Source of the DNA: Mixta sp031457955
Lineage (GTDB): Bacteria; Pseudomonadota; Gammaproteobacteria; Enterobacterales; Enterobacteriaceae
Direction: 5' to 3'
NCBI RefSeq assembly: GCF_031457955.1
Contig: NZ_JAVDXN010000001.1
Location: forward strand, 620,001 to 684,000
Length of the DNA stretch: 64,000 nucleotides
The first letter of the stretch is position 1, and each line of letters opens with the position of its first letter. This document shows, one piece after another, positions 51,540 to 58,978 of the stretch. The notes under the pieces were generated by a model. That model was not told where the DNA came from, made no database searches, and was given only the letters and a program-made list of their open reading frames with translations. The position numbers and the translations under genes are program-made.

Positions 51540-52208
51540 TTAGACACTTCCGAGCCGTTGGTAATATTGATTTTTGTATTCCGTCGGTGGCATCTGATCA
51601 CTCGAACCATGCCGACGCTTACTGTTATAAAACATTTCGATGTAATCAAAAATATCGCTGCGGGCTTCTTCCCGCGTTCCGTAGATCTTTTTCTTTATCC
51701 GCTCGCGTTTCAATAACTGGAAAAAGCTTTCTGCAACCGCATTATCGTGGCAGTTACCGCGGCGGCTCATGCTGCCCTCCAGTCCGTGTGATTTCAGGAG
51801 TGACTGCCACTCATGCCTTGTAAACTGACTGCCCTGATCCGAGTGAACCAGCACCTGTTTTTGGGGATTACGTCGCCATACAGCCATCAGCAATGCGTTC
51901 AGAACAATGTCCTTTGTCATCCGGGATTGCATTGACCAGCCAATAATTTTGCGTGAGAACAGATCAACAACTATGGCAAGATACAGCCAGCCTTCGTGGG
52001 TCCTGATGCAGGTTATGTCCGTTACCCAACGCTCATCCGGAGCATCCGGATTGAACTGTCGCTGGAGCCTGTTGAGCGACACGATACTGGCCTCGCCTTT
52101 ACGTGCCCGCGGGCTTCGGTATCCGACCTGAGCCTTTATTCCGGCTCGTTTCATCAGTCGCCAGACTCTGTTAACTCCGCACTGTTGCCCGCTGTCCCGC
52201 AGATCCAT
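51540..52208 (-). pseudogene. IS3-family transposase (OrfB) fragment
   Basis: The 222 residues cover most of the DDE integrase domain: D in WVTDITCIRTHEGW, D in VLVHSDQGSQF and E in AVAESFFQLLKRE, with the C-terminal NSKRRHGSSDQMPPTEY block. The N-terminal 60 or so residues of OrfB and all of OrfA are missing. Homology begins at LRDSGQQCGVNRV and upstream sequence switches directly to a phage primase. The element is therefore an inactive remnant. Confidence 0.88.
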
Positions 52209-52211
52209 TGC

Positions 52212-52523
52212 GCCGCGCTGTATTTTATGGACAAAGCAGAAGGATTAATGATGGGGAGAGGAAGCTATATTAAACTGGAGCCAAAAAAATATCTCTATCA
52301 TCTTTACCTGGCTTTTGCAGAATATAATGGCATTAAGCCTCTGGCGGTATCTAATTTTGGCAAGGCGATAGCGGCGGCTGCGCGGGAGTTCGGAGCGGAG
52401 TATTTAACAAGAACCATTAATGGAAGGAGACAAACTAATGTGGGGATCGGAGAGGCTGCAGAGGAGTTTTTACCGCGTGCTTATGGTGTTGATTCGCCGG
52501 ATGACAGCGATAAAAGTTTTTAA
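52212..52523 (+). pseudogene. C-terminal fragment of a P4-type (D5-like) phage primase/helicase
   Basis: About 103 residues: ALYFMDKAEGLMMGRGSY, then KKYLYHLYLAFAEYNGIKPL and VSNFGKAIAAAAREFG. These match the winged-helix C-terminus of satellite-phage primases such as P4 alpha. The rest of the gene (more than 600 residues) is absent; its 5' side joins the IS3 remnant at about 52210. It is followed by iteron-like repeats, consistent with the replication origin that usually lies next to this gene. Confidence 0.75.
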
Positions 52524-52532
52524 ATCGGCACA

Positions 52533-52677
52533 CTGTCTACCTGACAGGATGTTTTTTTAATAAATCCCTTTATATTTAATAAGTTAATCTTGGTGGATGG
52601 TATTGAAATTACTGTCTACCAGCCTGAAAGCCGCGCCAGTACTGGTCTGAAAGCATTCAGGTAGACAGAGTAGACAG
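52533..52677. repeat. iteron-like repeats downstream of the primase remnant (ori-like)
   Basis: The octamer CTGTCTAC occurs at 52533-52540 and 52612-52619 on the plus strand. Its complement GTAGACAG is at 52661-52668 and 52670-52677. Two of the copies extend to CTGTCTACCTGA. A palindrome, CCAGTACTGG (52636-52645), lies between the inverted pairs. P4-like satellites have repeat clusters next to the primase gene that serve in replication. Confidence 0.6.
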
Positions 52678-52811
52678 TAAAATGCAAAAACTTTTAAAGG
52701 CTGTATTATCACTGGCGAACTCTCATCGTAATCAGGACATTTTGCGGGTCTGGATTGTTTGATATTTGTTCGTTACTATTAAGCAGGATTAAACAAAAGG
52801 GACTTAACGAC

Positions 52812-53261
52812 ATGGACACAACAGAAGAGCTTAACGGAACATATTTTTTTGATGGAATGCTAAATCTTAGTGCCGGAGAACTGGCGTTCTGGATAGTGCT
52901 GGATGAGGCCCGCAAGCAATTAGGGGTAAGCGACATTTTTTCCCTGGCACTTATTATTGGTGGTATCCCGATGGTTCCCACCCGTGGAAAGCTGGACGCA
53001 AAAAGGACAACCCCAAATACCAGTCCTTTATCTGTGGCGATGAGAGTTCTTATCAGGCATCGCCTGAACAGCCAGTGGAAATCACCAACCTGGAAAACGA
53101 TGTTAAACGGGCAGTGGGCTAAAACAAGCAGCCTGGGCGGTTTAATTGGTCGGTGGTTGCCGTGGTTAGGTGTCATCATTACTGCGTATGATGTGATTAT
53201 GATCACACGGAACAGCATATGGCGCTTTAATCTCATCGTTAAGCCGGAGCATCGGGTATGA
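52812..53261 (+). CDS. small membrane protein of the island, function unknown
   Basis: A 149-residue protein from the ATG at 52812. It begins MDTTEELNGTYFFDGMLNLS. A hydrophobic segment near residue 50 (FSLALIIGGIPMV) and a longer one near the C-terminus (LIGRWLPWLGVIITAYDVIMI) suggest membrane association. I do not recognise its function. It overlaps the DUF1493 gene by four bases (ATGA), so the two form a coupled pair. In enterobacteria such pairs recur in accessory islands, as I recall. Confidence 0.7.
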   Translation: MDTTEELNGTYFFDGMLNLSAGELAFWIVLDEARKQLGVSDIFSLALIIGGIPMVPTRGKLDAKRTTPNTSPLSVAMRVLIRHRLNSQWKSPTWKTMLNGQWAKTSSLGGLIGRWLPWLGVIITAYDVIMITRNSIWRFNLIVKPEHRV

Positions 53262-53584
53262 ATGATGATAAAGAAAATGAAATTTTACAGTTTGTCAGGC
53301 AAGTACTGGGTGCGCATGAACTCGGTATAGACGATAATTTGACATCGGGTCATTCAATGACCGTATTTGAAGATGTATTTAGTATGATGGAGCAGTTTTC
53401 GGAGCGTTTTGCTGTGGACTGTTCTGGTATCAACTGGTTTAGGTACTATCCCCGTGTCGGTATCCCTTTTTTACCCAATTTTTTGCTTCCTGAGAGACTA
53501 AAAACGGATCATTCTCCCCCAGCCCAGCTCACTGTCAAAATGCTTATAGAATCAGCCAAAGCAGGTCGGTGGTTATACAACTGA
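53258..53584 (+). CDS. DUF1493 family protein
   Basis: A 108-residue acidic protein with DUF1493 features: an acyl-carrier-like N-terminus (ILQFVRQVLGAHELGIDDNL), the FEDVF segment, and a conserved INWFRYYPRVGIPFLPNF block. Biochemical function is unknown. It is translationally coupled to the upstream membrane protein, suggesting a partner or regulator/immunity role. This is inference only. Confidence 0.78.
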   Translation: MNDDKENEILQFVRQVLGAHELGIDDNLTSGHSMTVFEDVFSMMEQFSERFAVDCSGINWFRYYPRVGIPFLPNFLLPERLKTDHSPPAQLTVKMLIESAKAGRWLYN

Positions 53585-53594
53585 GGAATAAAAT

Positions 53595-53960
53595 ATGCAA
53601 AGGCTTGAAGAAATTCAAACGCGTATTAACTGGTTAGAGCAGGAACTGGATAAACAACATCCCCGATTCAGGGAGGATAAAAATATCAGCAACAAGATAA
53701 CCGAACTGAAGGAATATGCCCTTGCTGAGCGCAAGAAATATCATAGAGAACTAAAAGAAGGAAGGCTGACGGATTTTGAAAAAAGATTTATCGGCCCGGC
53801 GATTGATGATGTTTATATGAAAGCCATAGATAAAATGCGCAAGGGGGCTAAACCCAGTGTTGAATTATGCGACCACGTAAGCGAAACCGCTTCTACGTTG
53901 TCCTGGTGGCTGTGCGAAATAGAGCATGCACTCGGTGAAAGCGGTAGCTCATCAGATTAA
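53595..53960 (+). CDS. hypothetical coiled-coil protein of the island
   Basis: A 121-residue, highly charged, mainly helical protein (NWLEQELDKQHPRFREDKN, KITELKEYALAERKKYHREL) with a Trp pair near the end (LSWWLCEIEHALGE). I do not recognise the family. AGGAAT precedes the ATG by a few bases, and it starts 11 bases after the DUF1493 stop, so it is probably co-transcribed. Its A+T-rich codon use matches the island rather than the core genome. Confidence 0.65.
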   Translation: MQRLEEIQTRINWLEQELDKQHPRFREDKNISNKITELKEYALAERKKYHRELKEGRLTDFEKRFIGPAIDDVYMKAIDKMRKGAKPSVELCDHVSETASTLSWWLCEIEHALGESGSSSD

Positions 53961-54006
53961 TAAATAGAGTTGAAATAAAAAGAAATTTTGTAAATATCTT
54001 GTCCTC

Positions 54007-54219
54007 ATGTTTTCCGGTATTTTGGCCGCTTCTGTAGCGGTCTTTTTATTATTATCCTTTATATATTGGCTGGTGGCACTCAGACGTGAGCCGCCACTCA
54101 GGTCATTTAATCAGTTTGTCCGTCACAGAAAAAGATTAAATGGCCTTCCCTCCTGTGCTGGTTTCACGTCCGATTCATTTACTACCAATGGAAACCACTT
54201 CAATGAAAAAACTGCTTGA
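54007..54219 (+). CDS. possible small single-helix membrane protein
   Basis: A 70-codon frame whose N-terminal half is one membrane helix (GILAASVAVFLLLSFIYWLV) followed by a basic segment. The C-terminal part overlaps the start of the capsid fragment and is probably not native. It may be the remains of a phage gene truncated at the capsid junction. Low confidence that it is expressed. Confidence 0.3.
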   Translation: MFSGILAASVAVFLLLSFIYWLVALRREPPLRSFNQFVRHRKRLNGLPSCAGFTSDSFTTNGNHFNEKTA

Positions 54220-54792
54220 ACTTCGCCAGGAAAAATCTGCTCTTAAATCTGCTATGCGCTCCCTGCTGGAAAAAGCCGACGCTGAGAAGCGCAGCCTGAC
54301 CGCTGAAGAGAGTAAACAATTCGACGAACACCGCGCCCGTGCTGAAAGCCTCGATAAGGATATTTTCCGCCTTGAGGCGGTGGCAGAGGAAGAACGCCGT
54401 CAGCCAGGACAGCCCGCAGAGGGAAAGACACTAACCAGTGATGAGCTTCGCACCTGGATTATGACCGGTGAAACTCGCGCCCTTTCCACAGCTGAAGGCG
54501 CTGACGGTGGCTATACGGTAATTCCTGAGCTGGATAAAGAAATTATGCGCCGGGTTATGGATGATTCTGTAATGCGTGCGATCTCCACTGTTAAAACCAC
54601 AAAAAGTAATGCCTACAGAAACTGGTCTCAACCGGTGGGGCGGCGGTGAAGCGCGGGGGTGAAAACGAAGCCCGCACGGAAACCGCCACGCCAAAGCTGG
54701 AAGAAGTCGTTATCAGCCTGAATCCCGTCTACGCATACCCGAAAACCACACAGGAGATTCTGGATTTTTCCGAAGTGGATACCGGTATCTAA
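54203..54792 (+). pseudogene. HK97-type phage major capsid protein, frameshifted N-terminal fragment
   Basis: Translation from 54203 gives the capsid delta/scaffold region (coiled coil, KKLLELRQEKSALKSAM) and the start of the mature fold (GGYTVIPELDKEIMRRVMDD). After SNAYR the frame is lost near 54620 by what looks like a missing base in an A run, reaching a stop at 54647-54649. In the next frame homology resumes (LVSTGGAAVKRGGENEART, then KLEEVVISLNPVYAYPKTTQ) and stops at 54790-54792 after EVDTGI. The remaining two thirds of the capsid protein are missing. Confidence 0.85.
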
Positions 54793-54888
54793 TGAGTTAA
54801 CTGAGGCTGTGTGTTGCAGTGTGTATAGCAATAATGCTTTTTAAGTCTTTATATATCATTTAACTATCTAAAAAATATATAAAATATT

Positions 54889-55151
54889 TTATGTTGTAAT
54901 TTTTTCACAAAAAGCCTTTACTTCCGGGTTGAAGCGCACAGCCGAAAGTACAGCCATATATAACATTGAACGAATATTAAATCGCCCGCCCCATATATTC
55001 CTGCGTCCGCTAAAACTTCAACTATCCAAAACTGGCAACTCTTCAAATCTTTGGCTGAATTATCAAAATGATATGTGCCAGAACATCCACTGACACACAC
55101 GTTAAAGCTGTTCTTGGCTATGTCTATACCCACAACAACTTTCATGTTCAT
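54889..55151 (-). pseudogene. IS110-family transposase with internal deletion
   Basis: Reading leftwards from 55151, residues 1-40 (MKVVVGIDIAKNSFNVCVSG) are the RuvC-like N-terminus of IS110 transposases. After about residue 45 homology jumps, in another frame, to the C-terminal domain (RRNIWGGRFNIRSMLYMAVL, SAVRFNPEVKAFCEKI), ending at TAA 54889-54891. About 250 central residues are deleted. The protein cannot be functional. Confidence 0.82.
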
Positions 55152-55330
55152 TTCAGTTCTCCCGGTCTGGCAAAATGCGGGCTGGAGTTAACCACCCAGT
55201 CAGTTTTTCGGGCTGGTGCTGAAAAAATGCTGCGCATAAAAGCCCACTTACGGGCTTGAAATCTCACAGGACGGTCATGCGGCAGCACCTTTATTGCCAG
55301 TTTAATCTGACGACTTCAACATACAAGCGG
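55152..55330. other. non-coding right part of the mobile island
   Basis: No gene is visible. This lies upstream of the IS110 remnant start, where members of that family encode the guide (bridge) RNA, but I cannot identify one here. The segment ends at the right direct repeat. Confidence 0.4.
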
Positions 55331-55357
55331 ACAGGTTTTGCTGGGCGTAACGGTAAA
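55331..55357 (+). repeat. right direct repeat of the mobile island (attR-like)
   Basis: ACAGG to GCGTAACGGTAAA over 27 bases, differing from 51459-51485 only at positions 6 (T for G) and 14 (G for C). It lies about 180 bases from the nadE stop. Together the two copies enclose about 3.85 kb of mobile-element debris. Confidence 0.7.
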
Positions 55358-55440
55358 GCGGGCGCGCTATACAACGTTACGCTGATGTTAGGAAAAGGCT
55401 GAATGCGGCGGGAAAGGAGGTAAGGCAAGGTAGAGAGAAA

Positions 55441-55537
55441 GCGAGCGGGCTACACGCGGCAGCCTGCTCGGTATGCGCCGAAGATTTCCTGCGATGGAGG
55501 CCGAGCGGGCCGCACGCGGCAGCCAGCTCACGGGGCG
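55441..55537 (-). repeat. two REP-like hairpin units at 60-bp spacing downstream of nadE
   Basis: GCGAGCGGGCTACACGCGGC (from 55441) and CCGAGCGGGCCGCACGCGGC (from 55501) are diverged copies 60 bases apart. Each is followed by AGCC-GCTC, so each can fold as GAGC-GGC/GCC-GCTC. They immediately follow the nadE stop and probably act as an mRNA 3'-end structure. Confidence 0.75.
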
Positions 55538-55538
55538 T

Positions 55539-56366
55539 TTATTTTTTCCAGTAATCGTCAAAAACAGTGACCGGCAGGCGGCGCTTGTGCTCGGTTTTTT
55601 GATACCAGTTCTCAATGATTTTCGCTGCGGACTCGTCGATCTGCTGACCTTCAAGGTAGGCATCAATCTGACCGTAGCTGACGCCCAGCGCCACTTCATC
55701 CAGCAGGCCCGGACGATCGTCTTCCAGATCCGCCGTCGGGTGTTTCAGATAGAGATGCTGCGGGCAACCCAACGCTTTCAGCAGCATTTTGCCCTGGCCT
55801 TTGGTGAGGCGGTGCAGCGGGTTAATATCGGTGCCGCCGTCGCCATACTTGGTGAAGAAACCGGTGACCGCTTCTGCCGCGTGGTCAGTGCCGACAACCA
55901 GGCCTTTGGTCATTCCGGCGATGCTGTATTGCGCTTTCATCCGTTCACGCGCTTTTTCATTGCCGCGCATAAAGTCGCTCAGCTTAATGCCTGCCTCTTT
56001 CAGCGCACGCTCGCTGGCCAGCACCGCCTCTTTGATATTGACCACCAGCGTACGATCGGGCTGGATGAAATCGAGCGCATCCAGGCAATCTTTTTCATCT
56101 GCTTGCACGCCATGCGGCAGACGTACGGCAATAAACTGGTACTCGCTGTCGCCGGTTTCTTCGCGCAGTTCGCTCATCGCCAGCTGGCTCAATTTACCGC
56201 AGAGCGTCGAATCCTGACCGCCGCTGATGCCCAGCACCAGGGTTTTTAAAAAAGGATGGGCTTTCAGATAGGATTTCAGAAAATCAACGCTGGTACGGAT
56301 CTCCTGGTGGGCATCGATGGTCGGCTTGACATCCAGCGCCTTAATTATTTCCTGCTGCAGTGACAT
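55539..56366 (-). CDS. nadE: NH3-dependent NAD synthetase
   Basis: NadE amidates nicotinic acid adenine dinucleotide to NAD using ammonia and ATP. The 275-residue protein equals the E. coli length. The ATP pyrophosphatase P-loop LVLGISGGQDSTLCGKL is at about residues 44-60, and the ARERMKAQYSIAG and GTDHAAEAVTGFFTKYGDG blocks are intact. AAGGAG precedes the ATG. Gene order cho-nadE-osmE is conserved with E. coli apart from the inserted island and the MFS gene. Confidence 0.96.
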   Translation of the reverse strand: MSLQQEIIKALDVKPTIDAHQEIRTSVDFLKSYLKAHPFLKTLVLGISGGQDSTLCGKLSQLAMSELREETGDSEYQFIAVRLPHGVQADEKDCLDALDFIQPDRTLVVNIKEAVLASERALKEAGIKLSDFMRGNEKARERMKAQYSIAGMTKGLVVGTDHAAEAVTGFFTKYGDGGTDINPLHRLTKGQGKMLLKALGCPQHLYLKHPTADLEDDRPGLLDEVALGVSYGQIDAYLEGQQIDESAAKIIENWYQKTEHKRRLPVTVFDDYWKK

Positions 56367-56488
56367 AAACCACTCCTTAAATCAGTAGCCTGATGGCTTG
56401 TTGCGAATGCGTATCTGGTTAAAGCTAACGTGCATCAGGCAAAACAACAAGCGGGTTTGCGCCTGAGGAGGACTCAGGCGCGGTTAAT

Positions 56489-57679
56489 TCAGACAGTTTG
56501 CGGTTTTTTCGCCAGCAGCAGAAAGGTCACGATCGCCAGCAGGTAGCAGCCGAAAATGGTTAAGGTCATGGTGAGCACCGAGGTGCCGCCCAGGCCGGTA
56601 ACCGGTACGCTGATCGCGCCGAGGGTAAACATAGTGACGCCGATCACCGCCGAGGCGCTGCCCGCCCGTTTGCCCTGGCTCTGCATCGCCAGCGAGGCGG
56701 CGGTAACCGAGATCACGCCGTTGCTGGCAACGCTAAAGAACAGCGCAACCAGCACCAGCGGCAGCGCAGCGCCGCTAACACCGGTTAACACCAGTGTGGC
56801 GGAGGCGACAAACGCCAGCGTCAGGCCGCCTTTCAGCACGCGATATTCTCCCCACAATGGGCAGAGGCGGGCGCTGGTTTGCGAGGCGATAATCAACCCC
56901 AAGCCGTTCAGCGCAAAGCAGAAGCTGAACGCCTGCGGCGACAGGCCATAGATCTGCTGCAGCACAAACGGTGACGCGCCGATATAGGCGAACATACCGG
57001 ACATCATAAATCCCTGGGTCAGGCAAAAGCCCATAAAGGGACGATGGGTAACCACTTTACCCAACGCCCCCCAGGCGGAGAGCAGCGAGCCGTGGCTACG
57101 ATTCTCAGGCGGCAAGGTTTCATGCAGCTTAGCGCGTGACATGATTAGCAGCAGCAGGGCGATCAGCGCCAGCACCATAAACAGCCCGCGCCAGTCGAGG
57201 AACGCCATCAGCGCGCCGCCCATCACCGGCGCGGCAATCGGCGCGAGACCGTTAACCAGCATCAGCATGGCGAAAAAGCGCGTTAAATCGTGGCCGCTAT
57301 ACATATCGCGGGCGATGGCGCGTGACAGCACCGCGCCGCCAGCGCCAGCCAGCCCTTCAAACAGCCGCGCCAGCAGCAGCTGATTGATGTTTTGCGCCAG
57401 CGCGCAGCCTACCGAAGCGATAATCAACAAAATCAGCGACAGCGTGAGCGGCCGCAGGCGGCCCATTTTATCGCTGAGCGGGCCAAACAGCAGCTGACCG
57501 AAGCCCAGCCCAAGCAGGCCTGCGGTCAGGCTTAGTTGCGCGGTTGCGGTTGGCGTATTGAGATCCTGCGCCAGGTCAGGCAGCGCCGGTAGATAAAGAT
57601 CGATGCAAAGCGGCCCCAGCGCCGCCAGTAAGCCAAGGCTTATGGCGTAGCCCACAGGACTGCGATGAGCGGTTGTCAT
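56489..57679 (-). CDS. Bcr/CflA-family MFS drug efflux transporter
   Basis: A 396-residue twelve-helix MFS protein of the Bcr/CflA (DHA1) type: LAALGPLCIDLYLPALPDLA in helix 1, GLLGLGFGQLLFGPLSDKMG motif A region and SRAIARDMYSGHDLTRF. Such pumps export bicyclomycin, sulfonamides, chloramphenicol or dipeptides; the substrate here is unknown. GGGAG precedes the ATG. It lies between nadE and osmE, an insertion relative to E. coli. Confidence 0.9.
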   Translation of the reverse strand: MTTAHRSPVGYAISLGLLAALGPLCIDLYLPALPDLAQDLNTPTATAQLSLTAGLLGLGFGQLLFGPLSDKMGRLRPLTLSLILLIIASVGCALAQNINQLLLARLFEGLAGAGGAVLSRAIARDMYSGHDLTRFFAMLMLVNGLAPIAAPVMGGALMAFLDWRGLFMVLALIALLLLIMSRAKLHETLPPENRSHGSLLSAWGALGKVVTHRPFMGFCLTQGFMMSGMFAYIGASPFVLQQIYGLSPQAFSFCFALNGLGLIIASQTSARLCPLWGEYRVLKGGLTLAFVASATLVLTGVSGAALPLVLVALFFSVASNGVISVTAASLAMQSQGKRAGSASAVIGVTMFTLGAISVPVTGLGGTSVLTMTLTIFGCYLLAIVTFLLLAKKPQTV

Positions 57680-57958
57680 GGTGTGGTCTCCCTGTCAAAA
57701 AATAAGTGGCTCGATGAGCATTAATCGCGCAGGCCTCTGCGGGCTGCATCCTGGCAGCGGGCGCAGGCGGCGCGATTATACGAGTTTGTCGGCGCTTTCC
57801 CCACGGTTTCACGCTGCAATCATTACGTGACTCAACGAACCACGCACCCGGTTAATCAGACATCGGCTGAAAACCGATAAATCTGCGCCATAAATTTGAT
57901 AAATCAGCAGTTATGTTCCAGGCTTACTTCACATGGACAATCAATGAGGAACATTAAG

Positions 57959-58294
57959 ATGAAAAAACTCACAGGATTTATCGGTGCTGCAGTGGCTTTA
58001 GCGGTGTTGTCTGGTTGTACCGCTTACGATCGCGCTGAAAGTTTCGTGACTCAGCCTGTAGTGAAGGATGTGAAAAAAGGGATGACGCGTGACCAGGTTC
58101 GTCAGATTGCGGGCCCGGCCTCTACGGAAATCACCATGGCGCACGCGCGCGGCACTTGCCAGACTTATGTGCTGGGCGAGCGTGACGGCAAGGCGCAGAC
58201 CTATTTCGTCAGCTATAACGATACCGGTCGCGTAATGAACTACGGTTTCCAGAGCTGTAAAGAGTACGATACCGATCCGCAGGTTAATCAGTAA
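57959..58294 (+). CDS. osmE: osmotically inducible lipoprotein OsmE
   Basis: A 111-residue lipoprotein from the ATG at 57959, which has GAGGA eight bases upstream. Earlier in-frame ATGs (57896, 57944) fit less well. The lipobox LSGC puts the acylated cysteine at residue 20. The mature part is a BamE/SmpA-like fold (VVKDVKKGMTRDQVRQIAG, HARGTCQTYVLGERDGKAQT) and matches E. coli OsmE. In E. coli it is induced by osmotic stress in stationary phase. Confidence 0.93.
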   Translation: MKKLTGFIGAAVALAVLSGCTAYDRAESFVTQPVVKDVKKGMTRDQVRQIAGPASTEITMAHARGTCQTYVLGERDGKAQTYFVSYNDTGRVMNYGFQSCKEYDTDPQVNQ

Positions 58295-58312
58295 AACCTG
58301 ACCAAAATTAAC

Positions 58313-58338
58313 GGAGGCGGCCTGAGAAGGCCGCCTCC
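58313..58338 (+). terminator. hairpin after osmE
   Basis: GGAGGCGGCC (58313-58322) pairs perfectly with GGCCGCCTCC (58329-58338) around TGAGAA. Only a pyrimidine-rich stretch (GCTGCTTCTGCTCC) follows, so termination efficiency is uncertain. Confidence 0.6.
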
Positions 58339-58464
58339 GCTGCTTCTGCTCCCCGAACGCCCACCATACGCCGCCTCTCACACCACCATTTACATACCCT
58401 CTCACGCTTAATCACTCCGCACACCCGTTCGCTGCATTCAGTAAACAGAATTTCCGCGTGGCAA

Positions 58465-58777
58465 CCCAAGCCTCAAAGTTAAAGGGTTCTTTTCACACAC
58501 GACACCGAACTTAAGGCGAAGGGAGCCCAAGCCTCAGCGTTGGAAGATACTTTTCACAAACGACACCGAACTTGAGGTAAGGGGTAGGGAACCTAAGCCT
58601 CAAAGTTAAAGGGTGCTTTTCACAGACGACACCGAACGTAAGGGGAAGGATGAAACCCGAGCCTCAGATTTGAAAGGTTCTTTTCACAGACGACACCGAA
58701 CGCAAGGGGAAGGGAACCCGAGCCTCAGATTTGAAAGGTTCTTTTCACAGACGACACCGAATTTAAGGCGAAGGGAA
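58465..58777 (+). repeat. 61-66-bp tandem repeat array (five units), part of composite repeat (locus 2)
   Basis: Five units start at 58465, 58526, 58592, 58656 and 58717, each with AGCCTCA, a TTGAAAGGTTCTTTTCACA-like block, ACGACACCGAA and AAGG-GAAGGGAA. The last two units are nearly identical and the first three are diverged. GAACC and GGTTC within a unit can pair. The array runs without a gap into the palindromic core. Whole units repeat without unique spacers, so this is not CRISPR. The frame open across it is not a credible protein. The rest of 58339-58464 holds nothing recognisable. Confidence 0.88.
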
Positions 58778-58930
58778 CCCAGGCAGAAGAGTAAAGCGTC
58801 CCGCGCCAGGGATGGCGCGGGCCGAGCTGTCAGGGATGACGTTGTTTACGTCTTTACGATCTGCCTGGGTTCCCTGAGCAGAAACCGTACCAGCAGACAA
58901 GGAGCCATCCCAGCAGACGAGAAGCCATCT
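58772..58930 (+). repeat. palindromic multi-hairpin repeat core with short-repeat tail (copy 2)
   Basis: Outer arms AGGGAACCCAGGCAGA (58772-58787) and TCTGCCTGGGTTCCCT (58860-58875) are perfectly complementary. The inner hairpin is CCCGCGCC-AGGGAT-GGCGCGGG (58800-58821) and GTCA-GGGA-TGAC follows (58829-58840). The core is about 95% identical to copy 1, but the outer half of each arm is different and still paired. The tail has two 20-base units (58891-58910, 58911-58930) starting CAGCAGAC. Confidence 0.87.
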
Positions 58931-58949
58931 CAGCAAAACCAGCAAAATA

Positions 58950-58971
58950 GCGGCGGGTAAGCGCCCGCCGC
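58950..58971 (-). terminator. terminator after katE
   Basis: GCGGCGGG (58950-58957) pairs with CCCGCCGC (58964-58971). On the minus strand the hairpin is followed by TATTTTGCTGG. It lies just after the katE stop. Confidence 0.65.
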
Positions 58972-58978
58972 ACGACCA

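Noticed and set aside
51359..51649. 96-codon minus-strand frame between cho and the IS remnant
   Set aside because: Spans the LexA site, the direct repeat and the transposase 3' end; no homology or ribosome-binding site.
58465..58777. CRISPR array
   Set aside because: Entire 61-66-bp units repeat with no unique spacers, no cas genes are present and unit ends are not typical CRISPR repeats.
58613..58960. 115-codon plus-strand reading frame across the tandem array and palindromic core
   Set aside because: It is made of repeat units whose periods (61-66 bases) are not multiples of three, so each unit is read in a different frame. No ribosome-binding site or conserved product.
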